This document shows, piece by piece, positions 51,044 to 59,727 of a DNA stretch of 64,000 nt. This DNA comes from Bin5 sp965204525 (GTDB lineage Bacteria > Chloroflexota > Anaerolineae > Caldilineales > Caldilineaceae), in assembly GCA_965204525.1 (NCBI GenBank), contig OZ241994.1:2542001-2606000 (forward strand). Reading direction: 5' to 3'. Both the position numbers and the translations under genes were made by a program. A model generated the notes under the pieces. The model made no database searches. It saw only the letters and a program-made list of their open reading frames with translations, and was not told the origin of the DNA. Numbering within the stretch: position 1 is the stretch's first letter; every line of letters starts with the position of its first letter.

Positions 51044-52444
51044 ATGGCTGTGTCTACTCCCAACATTCTGTTTCTGATGACCGACCAGATGCAGGGCCGG
51101 GTGCTTGAGCCTGACAACCCGTGTCAGACCCCATATCTGGACCGGCTGGCGGCCAGAGGGGTGCGCTTCCGCAGGGCGTATACGCCGAATGCGGTCTGTT
51201 CTCCGGCGCGCGCAAGCCTAATGACCGGACTGCTGCCTCACAACCACGGGGTGCTCTTTGTCGAGCATACGGTTGACTCCGATCAGGCGGTGCTGCGGAC
51301 GCAACATCCTCACTGGGCGGAGCGGCTGACAGAGGCCGGATACCGCACAGGGTATTATGGCAAATGGCATGTGGAGCGTTCCAACGAGTTGTCCCGCTTC
51401 GGCTGGCAGAAACAGGGGAAGCAGGCCATGCGCCATGACTGGGGGTCGGTCAATTTTTCGCTTGAGCGATTTCTGGAGAGCCCCGCTGGTTACCATCCGA
51501 ACCGCTTCTACGGCGTCTGTGATCAACCGTCCAGCGAGCGCGGCATGGGCGAAAAGACGGACGCGGCGCTGGGTTTTCTCGACGCAGCCATAGAGGACGA
51601 TGCGCCCTGGTGCTGTTTTGTCAGTTTCACCGAACCGCATGACCCTTTCTACTGCCACGAGGATGCGTTCGCGCGGTATGACGTAGACTCGATCCCCCTG
51701 CAGCCGAACGTCCACAACGATTTGAGCGGCCAGCCGAATCTGTACAAGCGGTCGGCGCAGGTGTGGAGCGATTGGACGGACCGGGAACACCGCGAGGCCG
51801 CGGCCTGCTACTATGCGTCCATCAGTGAGATCGACGAGCAGTTCGGACGTCTGCTGGAGCGGGTGGAGGTCGCCGGGCAGCTTGACAATACGATCGTGGT
51901 CCTGACATCGGATCACGGGGATTTTTTGGGCGCGCACGGGCTGTACTGCAAGAATATCGGAGCGTTCGAAGAAGCGTACAACATCCCCTTGGTGGTGGCT
52001 GGGCCCGGCGTAGCGGAAGCGGCTGTGAGCGATGCCCGCGTCGGGCTGCAGGATGTCGGCCAGACGCTGCTGGAACTGGTCGGAGCGCAGCCGCTGGGCC
52101 AGATTGACGGGCGCTCTTTTGCCCCTGTACTGGCCAGCCCGCAAGATACATCGGATTATCAGCAGGGTTTTGCTGAATACTTTGGCGGGCGGTATATTAT
52201 CAGCCAGCGGCTGCTATGGGACGGAGACTGGAAATTCGTCCACAACGGCTTCGATTATGACGAGCTTTACAATCTGGCCGCTGATCCCTTTGAGATGAAC
52301 AATCTGGCACAATATCCGGCACATGCCGAGAGATTGGAGGCGATGACGAGGCAGATGTGGGAGATCGTCGTTGAGTCCGGGGATCACAGCCTCTTCAACA
52401 CACACTACCCATCGATGCGGATGGCAGCCGTAGGGCCGGGGTAG
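51044..52444 (+). CDS. sulfatase (type I, formylglycine-dependent), second
   Basis: 466 residues. TPNILFLMTDQMQGR (metal Asp), C52-S-P-A-R56 (CxPxR, classical Ser), GKWHVERSNE (Lys/His active site) and TSDHGDFLGAHGLYCKN (metal ligands). Desulfates a small sulfate ester or sulfated glycan; cytoplasmic, no signal peptide. The frame extends to TTG 50996, but ATG 51044 (GAGGAG 3 nt upstream) or GTG 51050 fits the family start. It does not closely match the sulfatase at 29473. Substrate not readable. Confidence 0.93.
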   Translation: MAVSTPNILFLMTDQMQGRVLEPDNPCQTPYLDRLAARGVRFRRAYTPNAVCSPARASLMTGLLPHNHGVLFVEHTVDSDQAVLRTQHPHWAERLTEAGYRTGYYGKWHVERSNELSRFGWQKQGKQAMRHDWGSVNFSLERFLESPAGYHPNRFYGVCDQPSSERGMGEKTDAALGFLDAAIEDDAPWCCFVSFTEPHDPFYCHEDAFARYDVDSIPLQPNVHNDLSGQPNLYKRSAQVWSDWTDREHREAAACYYASISEIDEQFGRLLERVEVAGQLDNTIVVLTSDHGDFLGAHGLYCKNIGAFEEAYNIPLVVAGPGVAEAAVSDARVGLQDVGQTLLELVGAQPLGQIDGRSFAPVLASPQDTSDYQQGFAEYFGGRYIISQRLLWDGDWKFVHNGFDYDELYNLAADPFEMNNLAQYPAHAERLEAMTRQMWEIVVESGDHSLFNTHYPSMRMAAVGPG

Positions 52445-52550
52445 TCTTCGCTTTGCGTTTTCGGTCGTATGGAAACCGGAGTATTCGTTTGCGATCGAGG
52501 AAAATTGGGAGTTGTAGTCCAGACAAACGGGAGAGAAGGTAAGAGTCAAT

Positions 52551-53315
52551 ATGAACCAACCACTGACTGACGAGCAGGTAGATTTTTTTCGAGACAATGG
52601 TTACCTGGTTCTGCGTAACGTGCTGGACCCCGAGTTGATGGCCCAGACACGGGACGCGTGGTGGGATGCGGCGCCCAAGAATCTGAAACGGAATGACCCG
52701 AATTCGTGGGTGGGCGCCTTCCCCGACTCACGCTTTACGTGGAAATACCGTGACCGCAGCAGTGAGCCGTGGATGATCGAACTTCTATACGGGAATCCGG
52801 AACTCCAGGCCGTTGCAAAGCAGCTGCTCGGTCCTGAGCTGGTAACTCCAGAGCGTATACGCGGGATATACTGCGTCTTCCCGGATACGGACAAGGCCCC
52901 GCGGCCGGCTCGTTTTCACGTTGACGCGCACGCATTTCATCTGGGTGTCGTGGGCTACGTTGACGACGTGCCGCCCGACGGAGGCGGGTTCACCATTTGG
53001 CCGGGCAGCCACAAACACTTTTATCATACGTTCAAGACGGCCTACACGTTCAACCCGATGGAGGAGAACAAGGAGGTCTGGGACACGGACGCGTGGCGCA
53101 CAGTGCTGCAGATCGACCCGGTGCACACGTACGGTTCTGCCGGTGATGTCGTGCTGTGGCATCACCGTATGGGACACGGAGCCGGCCATAACCGTTCGGG
53201 CCAGGTGCGGCAGGCGGTTTTGTACGACTTCTGCCGGGCCGACCTCGAGGCTGTTCAGGATGAGCCTCCGCCGGACGATATGTGGCGGGACTGGCCGGGG
53301 ATCAATGGGGGCTAG
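52551..53315 (+). CDS. phytanoyl-CoA dioxygenase (PhyH) family protein, second
   Basis: 254 residues. N-terminal LTDEQVDFFRDNGYLVLRNVL, typical of PhyH. Iron triad: HVDAH (about 123-127; H-x-D) and distal His in HHRMGHGAGHNRS, Arg after it (QVRQAV). 2-oxoglutarate-dependent hydroxylase of an unknown small molecule. Starts 12 bp before the enolase-superfamily gene in spacing terms, so the two are probably co-translated. Distinct from the PhyH protein at 22228. Confidence 0.9.
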   Translation: MNQPLTDEQVDFFRDNGYLVLRNVLDPELMAQTRDAWWDAAPKNLKRNDPNSWVGAFPDSRFTWKYRDRSSEPWMIELLYGNPELQAVAKQLLGPELVTPERIRGIYCVFPDTDKAPRPARFHVDAHAFHLGVVGYVDDVPPDGGGFTIWPGSHKHFYHTFKTAYTFNPMEENKEVWDTDAWRTVLQIDPVHTYGSAGDVVLWHHRMGHGAGHNRSGQVRQAVLYDFCRADLEAVQDEPPPDDMWRDWPGINGG

Positions 53316-53327
53316 AGCCGACAGGCT

Positions 53328-54464
53328 ATGAAGATCACGGACATCAAGACATATCTGATGCAGGCGAGCGTGCCCGGCGGCGGCTGGACACAGCGCAACT
53401 GGCTGTTCGTCAAAGTATTCACCGATGAGGGCATTTATGGCGTCGGCGAGGCGTCGGGCTGGCCGCGGGTGGTAGAGACGGCGATCCAGGACCTGCGCGA
53501 GATTCTCATCGGCGAGGATCCTTTTCTGATTGAGCGCATCTGGCAGAAGATCTATCTGGCGATGATGGGGCACGGCATGACCGGAATCGTCGGCGGCGGC
53601 GCGCTTACCGGAATCGAGATGGCCCTGTGGGACATCAAAGGGAAGGCGTTGGGCGTGCCGGTCTGGAATTTGCTGGGGGGCAAGATCCGGGATCGGATCC
53701 GGCTCTACGCGCACGCGCAGACGGCGGAACGCGCGCAGGAGTTGGTGGCGCGCGGCTTCAGCGGCCTCAAGACCGGGGGCGTGGTCAACCCGATCGCGAA
53801 GATACGAACATTGCGGGAAGCTGTCGGACCGGAGATCGATCTGATGGCCGACGTTCACGGCCCGCCCTGGTTCAGTGTGCGGGATGCGATTCGCGTCGGT
53901 CAGGCGCTGGAGGAGTTCGACCTGCTCTTTTACGAAGATCCGGTGCCGCCCGAACACGTTGAAAACCTGGCCAAGGTCGCGCGTCATGTCAATTTGCCGA
54001 TCGCGGCGGGTGAACGCCACACGCAGATCTATGGCGTGCGGGAGTTGATTGAACGGGAGATCGTGGACGTGATCCAGCCGGACACGGGCCGGGCCGGCGG
54101 GCTGATGCAGATGAAGAAGATGGCGGCGATGGCGGAAGCCCACGGGATTGGCTTTGCTCCCCATGACGGTTCATTGGGGCCGGTGGCGGAGATGGCCGCG
54201 GTGCATCTGCTGGCTACTCTGCCCAACTTTCTCATCCTGGAGCATTTGGAGGATGACGCGCCGCAGCGATACGAAGTGATGCAGCCGCAGCCGGAGATCG
54301 TCGACGGGTCGATTGTCGTGCCGGATGCGCCGGGCCTGGGCGTGGATATCGTCGAAGATGCGATCGCCCGCTATCCGTCCACTGGCAACGTCGCCACGCC
54401 CCGGCAGGAGGAGTACGTCTACTTTCAGGCGAAGTATGGCCGGGCCAAGTGGCTGGAGCAGTAA
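53328..54464 (+). CDS. mandelate racemase/muconate lactonizing family dehydratase (galactonate-dehydratase-like)
   Basis: 378 residues, enolase superfamily. Metal ligands D175 (MADVHG), E203 (FYEDPVPPEH) and E229 (AGERHTQIYG); H177 sits by D175 and H279 (FAPHDGS), as in galactonate dehydratase (GalD), where His and Asp act as acid and base. Dehydrates acid sugars to 2-keto-3-deoxy acids. A Shine-Dalgarno (no strong one) and 12-bp spacing to the PhyH stop suggest coupling. Fits the sugar-acid arm of the island. Confidence 0.92.
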   Translation: MKITDIKTYLMQASVPGGGWTQRNWLFVKVFTDEGIYGVGEASGWPRVVETAIQDLREILIGEDPFLIERIWQKIYLAMMGHGMTGIVGGGALTGIEMALWDIKGKALGVPVWNLLGGKIRDRIRLYAHAQTAERAQELVARGFSGLKTGGVVNPIAKIRTLREAVGPEIDLMADVHGPPWFSVRDAIRVGQALEEFDLLFYEDPVPPEHVENLAKVARHVNLPIAAGERHTQIYGVRELIEREIVDVIQPDTGRAGGLMQMKKMAAMAEAHGIGFAPHDGSLGPVAEMAAVHLLATLPNFLILEHLEDDAPQRYEVMQPQPEIVDGSIVVPDAPGLGVDIVEDAIARYPSTGNVATPRQEEYVYFQAKYGRAKWLEQ

Positions 54465-54558
54465 GGGCGGGCGACAAGCAGATCTTGCTTGAGCGATGTG
54501 CCCACCGGGCCATCTTCGCAATTTTGGACAGCGAACAGATAGGCGAACTGGGAGAAGA

Positions 54559-55290
54559 ATGACGACGAGATCAGTCCGAACGCATGAGATTTCAGCGGAC
54601 GCCAAGAAGAAGCTGCGTTCGGTTTCGACGGCCACGCTTACGAGCCAACTGCAGAATCATGGTTTTCGCAACACATTTTTGACCGGTCTGTACTCACTGC
54701 GGCCCGACCTGTCCATGGTGGGCTACGCCTTCACATTGCGCTATATTCCGGCGCGGGAAGACTTGGCGGACGAACGCTACGACAACACCAAGAACGTGCA
54801 GAGGCTGGCAGTGGAGGCGGTCGGCCCGGAAGATGTGCTGGTCATTGACGCTCGCGGCGATATCAGCGCGGCCTCTCTCGGCCATATACTGGGAACGCGC
54901 ATCGCCCAGCGCGGCGCGGCCGGCTTCGTCACCGACGGCGCACTGCGGGACACACCTGGCTTTCGAGACCTGGAACTGCCGACCTATATCCAGGCACCGC
55001 ACGCAACCACCTCATTTGTAGCCCACCATCCGGTCGATATGCAGGTCGCAATTGGCTGCGCCGGTGTGGCGGTGACGCCGGGCGATGTGGTCGTAGGCGA
55101 TGCCGAGGGCGTGGTGATAATCCCGGCCCATCTGGCGGAGGAAGTTGCCCAAGGCGCTTACGAGCAGGAGATCAGAGAGGCGTTCTTTCAGGAGAAAGTT
55201 GCCGGCGGCGCCAGCATTGTCGGTGTCTATCCGCCCAATGACGAGACACTGGCGGAGTTCGAGCAGTGGCGCCGTGAGAGGGGCGTTTAG
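54559..55290 (+). CDS. RraA-like protein / HMG-type aldolase family
   Basis: 243 residues. Core of the RraA/dimethylmenaquinone methyltransferase-like fold: GRDISAASLGHILGTRIAQ-like, GFVTDGALRDTPGF (Arg and Asp of the catalytic/oxaloacetate-decarboxylase type site) and GDVVVGDAEGVVIIPA. By family it is 4-hydroxy-4-methyl-2-oxoglutarate or 2-keto acid aldolase, or a RNase E inhibitor. With the upstream dehydratase it makes an aldolase step plausible. ATG 54559 follows GGGAG with 4 nt spacing; the frame is open to 54496. It ends the plus-strand run and converges on the 118-aa gene. Confidence 0.85.
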   Translation: MTTRSVRTHEISADAKKKLRSVSTATLTSQLQNHGFRNTFLTGLYSLRPDLSMVGYAFTLRYIPAREDLADERYDNTKNVQRLAVEAVGPEDVLVIDARGDISAASLGHILGTRIAQRGAAGFVTDGALRDTPGFRDLELPTYIQAPHATTSFVAHHPVDMQVAIGCAGVAVTPGDVVVGDAEGVVIIPAHLAEEVAQGAYEQEIREAFFQEKVAGGASIVGVYPPNDETLAEFEQWRRERGV

Positions 55291-55304
55291 CGAGCGAAAA
55301 GGCG

Positions 55305-55661
55305 CTAGTCCCCTCGAAGTCCGCGCAGTTCTTCTTCCAACTCGCGAATTCTGGCCGTGTTCGCTTTTTGTCTTCCCCGGCCAAAAAAGTTTGCGGCTAC
55401 GTTGGCCAGAATCGCGGTTAGCATTACCACGATAATTTCGTTGAATAGTCCCCGCCTTTGCTCCTGATCGGCCACAAAAGACGAGATTAAGGCTTCATCT
55501 ACCAGTTCACTCTCATGAGCGAGTTCCTGTAGCGCCATTGTGATCCCGTTTGTAGTGGAACGGAGCCTCGGCCCATCAGTGATTATCTGGCTCAGAGCAT
55601 ACAACATCGACACAATCGTAATTGCATTGAAGATCACCGGCGGCAGCAACTTGCCATCCAT
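55305..55661 (-). CDS. 118-residue membrane protein of unknown family, copy 1
   Basis: Not recognised. Two hydrophobic segments (about 7-28 and 74-92) flank a middle polar helical part (LQELAHESELVDEALISS), and the C-terminus is a short coiled coil (RIRELEEELRGLRGD). AGAGGATG lies a few nt before ATG. The second copy with the same length and plan lies 200 bp upstream (minus strand order: copy 2 then copy 1). Topology with short N-terminus and both ends inside the cell is likely. Role unknown. Confidence 0.75.
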   Translation of the reverse strand: MDGKLLPPVIFNAITIVSMLYALSQIITDGPRLRSTTNGITMALQELAHESELVDEALISSFVADQEQRRGLFNEIIVVMLTAILANVAANFFGRGRQKANTARIRELEEELRGLRGD

Positions 55662-55862
55662 TTTTCATCCTCTTTGTCCAGGCAGTTCGTTTGAATTTCA
55701 CGTTTCAGAGCGGACGCTTTGTGGTGTGTTCGTGCGATGAGGCAAACCTTATTCATGTCTAATGGTACCGGCTTTCGCTAGAGTGCGTGTCCTGGGCGAC
55801 AGGAAGAGATCAGGTCATGGCCAGAGCGATATGTCAAGAGGCGCCCAGTTGAACAGGATGAG

Positions 55863-56219
55863 CTAATCGCCTCGCAGCCCGCGCAGTTCTGCCTCAAGTT
55901 CGCGAATCCTGGAAGTATTGGTGTGATGCCTCCCTCTGCCAAGGTAGTTCGCGACGACATTGGCGAGAATCGCGATAATCATTGTCACGATCAAGTAGTT
56001 GTCAAGCCGCGTGCGCTGGTCGCGGTTGGTCGAGAGGCCAGAGACTATCGAGTCGTCCTCGAGGACGCCATCTGCAGCGAGCTCCTCAAGTACGTGGATG
56101 GCATCGGCCGTTCTGATTAAGCGCCCTGAAGCCCCGGTAACAATCTGGAATAGGGAAAACAACAACGCCACGATGGTAATGACATTGAATATTACAGGTT
56201 GGAGCAGTTCGTCTTTCAC
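55863..56219 (-). CDS. 118-residue membrane protein of unknown family, copy 2
   Basis: Tandem paralogue of 55305-55661, same length. Shared stretches: PVIFN.ITIV at the N-terminus, QIVTG/QIITDG, IVVM/IVTMI then LANV.AN, GRGR, and RIRELE.ELRGLRGD at the end; the middle is divergent. AAGGAGG with 7 nt spacing precedes GTG 56219. The identical C-terminal tail suggests that this region carries function, such as a docking coiled coil. Confidence 0.75.
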   Translation of the reverse strand: MKDELLQPVIFNVITIVALLFSLFQIVTGASGRLIRTADAIHVLEELAADGVLEDDSIVSGLSTNRDQRTRLDNYLIVTMIIAILANVVANYLGRGRHHTNTSRIRELEAELRGLRGD

Positions 56220-56466
56220 TCTTGAACCTCCTTGTCCAGTGGTTTTTGCCGCTCTAGTCTTACCCAGGGTTCAGGGCAATGTAGGGACATTGTATCACCA
56301 GAGTACGTTAGCGTGTCCAGCGGCGACATGATTGCGTTGGGTCAAGATCCGTTCACAGATTTTCCCTAGACGGTTCAGGCGCGATCTCCTCTTCGCCACA
56401 CGTCTCGATTGTAAGGGAAGACAGCTGCTGGACCGTCCGCTGAAGAATTGCGAGCGAGGCATGCTG

Positions 56467-57066
56467 CTAACTCTTCAACAGGTTCTTCAATAACTCTTTG
56501 GCGTGCTTTGATGCCCGCCCTCGATGGCTGATTTCGTTCTTGACGGAGGTCGGCAGCTCTGCCAGTGTTCGCCCGTGGTCAGGCGCAAAGAAGATGGGAT
56601 CGTAGCCAAAGCCGTTTGATCCCCGCGGCGCATTGGTGATGGTTCCCTCCAACGTTCCCGTGCAAGTTTCGGCCTCGGTTGCAGGCCGGGCGATGGCAAC
56701 CACACATTGGAAGCGGGCCGTCCATGGTCGGGGATGGGAGCGCAGCTCCCTCAGCAGCTTCTCGTTTCTGTCCTGGTCGGTTGCGCCGGGGCCGGCATAG
56801 CGGGCGGAATGCACACCCGGGGCTCCTTGCAGGGCATCTACCTCCAGGCCGCTGTCGTCGGCCCATGTCCACAGGCCGGTCAGGCTGGCGTAGTACCGGG
56901 CCTTCAGTACGGCGTTGGCGGCAAAGGTGTTCCCAGTCTCAGCGACCTCTTCCCGGACGCCGATTTCATCCAGATAGGTGAGCGCCAGCGGCAGGTCTTG
57001 CAAGAGCTTGCTGTACTCCAGGAGTTTTCCCTGATTGTGTGTCGCAACCAACAGCTTCCGGACCAT
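56467..57066 (-). CDS. rdgB: XTP/dITP diphosphatase (RdgB/HAM1)
   Basis: 199 residues, full length. It hydrolyses non-canonical purine nucleoside triphosphates to the monophosphate and PPi. LLVATHNQGKLLEYSKLL (substrate loop), ETGNTFAANAVLKARYY, WADDSGLEVDALQGAPGVHSARYAG (listed in parts; metal Asp) and GSNGFGYDPIFF with SHRGRA near the C-terminus all match. ATG 57066 has GGAGG 8 nt upstream; the frame runs to 57099 but without family character. Divergent from prs. Confidence 0.95.
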   Translation of the reverse strand: MVRKLLVATHNQGKLLEYSKLLQDLPLALTYLDEIGVREEVAETGNTFAANAVLKARYYASLTGLWTWADDSGLEVDALQGAPGVHSARYAGPGATDQDRNEKLLRELRSHPRPWTARFQCVVAIARPATEAETCTGTLEGTITNAPRGSNGFGYDPIFFAPDHGRTLAELPTSVKNEISHRGRASKHAKELLKNLLKS

Positions 57067-57186
57067 GTCATTGCCCTCCATAAATCGCGAGCTTCCCACC
57101 TACTCTGTTGTCCGGCAACCATGCCGCCTGTCACACAATCACATATAACACAACGAAGCCGGATTGGTTAAAGGCGCCCTCGTCTC

Positions 57187-57215
57187 TTGCCATTTCGCTG
57201 GTAAGGGGCTATCAT
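57187..57215 (+). promoter_or_regulatory. promoter of prs
   Basis: TTGCCA (57187-57192), 17-nt spacer, TATCAT (57210-57215), 65 nt before GTG 57280. Confidence 0.7.
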
Positions 57216-57279
57216 ACTCGCCGTCGGCGGAGGTACCTTCAAGCGACCCCTTAGCACCCCTGGACAGGAGAGAACGGCT

Positions 57280-58230
57280 GTGTCGTATCACCCGTTACGC
57301 ATCTTCAGCGGCTCTGCTCACAAGGAGCTGGCCCTGGAGATTGCCGAGACTCTCGGGGTGGAACTCGGTCAATCCACGACTCGCCGACTGCCCGACAGCG
57401 AAATACACGTAATGATCGATGAGGTCGTGCGTGACCAGGATATTTTTCTGGTCCAGTCCTGCTGCCAACCGGTAAATGATCATGTCATGGAGTTGATGCT
57501 GTATCTGGACGCATTCCGGAGGGCGAGCGCCCACAGTGTCAGCGTGGTGGTGCCCTATTTTCCTTATGCCCGTCAAGAGCGGATGGCGCATGGCCGTGAG
57601 TCGGTCAGCGCCCGGGTTATCGCCAATATGCTGGAGATGATGGGAGCGGATCGCGTCATATTTGTAGATATCCATGCCAGGGCGATCCAGGGCTTTTTCA
57701 ATATCCCCGTCGACCCGCTTTCTGCACTGCCGATCCTGGCGGACTATTTTCGGCAGCCAGAATGGGAAAACGCGGCTGTTGTGAGCCCGGACGTGGGCCG
57801 GGCCAGCTTGGCGGGCCGCTATGCGCAGCTGCTCAATCTACCGTTGGTGGTGATGCACAAACGGCGCACGAGCGTCAGCGTTACCGAGACGACGCACGTT
57901 GTCGGCGAAATCGCCGGTATCCGCCCGATCATAATCGACGATATCATGGCCGGCGGCAGCGTTCTCAGACAGATTGACGCCCTGTACGAAGCTGGAGCTG
58001 AGGGGACTGCCGCCTTCGCGGTTACACACCCGGTATTGCTGCCCTCCGCGTTGGAGCATCTTCAGTCCGACGATCGAATCGCCAAGCTGGTCGTTTCCAA
58101 CACACTTCCCGTTCCCCAGGAAAAACGATCGGACAAGGTGGTCGTATTGTCGATTGCGCCGATGCTGGCCGATATTATCAATCGCATCCACCAGGGTCGA
58201 AGTATTTCAAAGAAGCTGATACTCATGTAG
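57280..58230 (+). CDS. prs: ribose-phosphate pyrophosphokinase
   Basis: 316 residues, usual length. Makes PRPP from ribose 5-phosphate and ATP for purine, pyrimidine, His and NAD synthesis. Seen: RLPDSEIHV, IFLVQSCCQPVNDHVMELM, YFPYARQERM, VDIHARAIQGFFNIPVDPL (ribose/ATP site), SPDVGRASLAGRYA, and the PRPP-binding DDIMAGGSV. Two parts differ from classical Prs: YARQERMAHGRESVSA in place of YARQDRK...REPISA, and the PRPP loop has Met-Ala-Gly-Gly-Ser for the common Asp-Thr-Gly-Gly-Thr. AGGAG with 9 nt spacing before GTG. Confidence 0.88.
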   Translation: MSYHPLRIFSGSAHKELALEIAETLGVELGQSTTRRLPDSEIHVMIDEVVRDQDIFLVQSCCQPVNDHVMELMLYLDAFRRASAHSVSVVVPYFPYARQERMAHGRESVSARVIANMLEMMGADRVIFVDIHARAIQGFFNIPVDPLSALPILADYFRQPEWENAAVVSPDVGRASLAGRYAQLLNLPLVVMHKRRTSVSVTETTHVVGEIAGIRPIIIDDIMAGGSVLRQIDALYEAGAEGTAAFAVTHPVLLPSALEHLQSDDRIAKLVVSNTLPVPQEKRSDKVVVLSIAPMLADIINRIHQGRSISKKLILM

Positions 58231-58419
58231 TAAGGCCTGTCCAGGATCGGCCGCATGCCGGACCCTTTTGTAGCGGAGTGGTCGGCATGACCTAAGACCG
58301 GCTGACCAAAGTTGGTCAACGTCTGGAGAATCGTTGGAGACGCACGTCAGGCCAGACATGCATCACAGATTAGGGGTACCGTACCTTGTCAGGGAGAACG
58401 GATACCCGGAGGACCGTAC

Positions 58420-59610
58420 ATGGAGACACTGCAACGTTCCTGGATTGACAGGTCTGATGAAGAAGATAGCCAAACCTATGAGGACGACGCGAGTCTCGAT
58501 CCAGACATAGTCGAAGATGAAGACATCTATGTAGCATCATACTCGCAGTTGATGTGGTGGCGATTTCGCAAGCACCGGATGGCCGTCCTCTCCGGATTTC
58601 TGGTCATCATCCTGTATGGAATCGCGGCTTTTGCCGAGTTCGTTGCGCCGTACGACCCGGAGCAGTCCTTTGTAAAGTACAAGTTTGTGCCGCCAATGAA
58701 GATCCGGATCATAGACGCGGAAGGCAATCTACGCAGGCCATTTGTTTACAAGATTATACGAGAGCGGGACCCCGAGACATTGCGCAACATTTACAAAGAG
58801 GACGATACTACAGTTCATCCGATTCGCTTTTTCGTAAAAGGAACTGAATACGAGATGTGGGGCCGAATTCCTTCGACCTGGCATCTCTATGGGTTGGACG
58901 TTCCCCATGAGGAACAGGGGCTCTTCCTGATGGGTGCTGACCGGCTGGGGCGCGACCTGTTCTCCCGGCTGTGTTACGGCGCGCGTATTTCGCTGACCAT
59001 TGGTCTGGTGAGTGTGGTCATCAGTCTGGTAATCGGTATTCTGCTCGGCGGCATTTCCGGCTTCTATGGCGGCGCGATTGACAATGCCATTCAACGGCTG
59101 ATCGAATTCATCCGCTCGATTCCGGAGATTCCGCTGATTATGGCGCTGGCTGCGGCTCTGCCTGCCGACTGGCCGGTCGTGCGCTTGTACTTCGGCGTAA
59201 CGATACTTCTTTCGTTCGTAGGCTGGACCGGTCTGGCCCGGGTTGTGCGCGGGCGTTTTCTGAGCATGAGAGAAGAGGATTTTGTGATGGCGGCCCGCTT
59301 CTGCGGTTCGAGCGAGATGCGCATTATACTGCGCCACATGGTTCCCTCGTTCCTCAGCCACATTATCGCGTCCTTGACATTGGCGATTCCGGGCATTATT
59401 CTGTCGGAAACGGGTCTGAGTTTCATTGGTCTGGGCCTGCGTGCGCCGGCTATCAGTTGGGGCGTACTGTTGCAAGAGGCCCAGAATCTACGTTCCGTCG
59501 CCCTAGCACCTTGGGTTTTGACCCCTGGTTTGGCGGTGGTTCTGGCTGTACTGGCTTTCAATTTTCTCGGCGACGGCATTCGCGACGCCGCCGACCCATA
59601 TGCCAAGTAG
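58420..59610 (+). CDS. oligopeptide/dipeptide ABC transporter permease, OppC/DppC type
   Basis: 396 residues. An acidic N-terminal tail, first membrane helix (about 57-78), then a long OppC-type insert (about 80-180) ahead of the five-helix core (from about 190), with the EAA-like loop REEDFVMAARFCGSSEMRIILRHMVP (only shown as landmark; about 270-295). The frame is open to 58312, but ATG 58420 with GGAGG 7 nt upstream is the real start. Followed by an OppD-type ATPase but no OppB, OppA or OppF is adjacent. Transports peptide or similar. Confidence 0.9.
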   Translation: METLQRSWIDRSDEEDSQTYEDDASLDPDIVEDEDIYVASYSQLMWWRFRKHRMAVLSGFLVIILYGIAAFAEFVAPYDPEQSFVKYKFVPPMKIRIIDAEGNLRRPFVYKIIRERDPETLRNIYKEDDTTVHPIRFFVKGTEYEMWGRIPSTWHLYGLDVPHEEQGLFLMGADRLGRDLFSRLCYGARISLTIGLVSVVISLVIGILLGGISGFYGGAIDNAIQRLIEFIRSIPEIPLIMALAAALPADWPVVRLYFGVTILLSFVGWTGLARVVRGRFLSMREEDFVMAARFCGSSEMRIILRHMVPSFLSHIIASLTLAIPGIILSETGLSFIGLGLRAPAISWGVLLQEAQNLRSVALAPWVLTPGLAVVLAVLAFNFLGDGIRDAADPYAK

Positions 59611-59727
59611 CTGCTAGAGCAGATCTTGTTCCTTTTGGAAGCAAGAAGGCCTTGGCATACGGTTGGATGTCGAAGAGTTCGGAACTGAATGGCGACTGCT
59701 CGTACATGAAGAGAACGGATTTCACTC

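Noticed and set aside
52785..54164. 459-codon open frame on the minus strand across the PhyH and dehydratase genes
   Set aside because: It is antisense to two well-supported genes, and its translation is Arg/His/Pro-rich without family motifs, as expected for shadows in GC-rich DNA.
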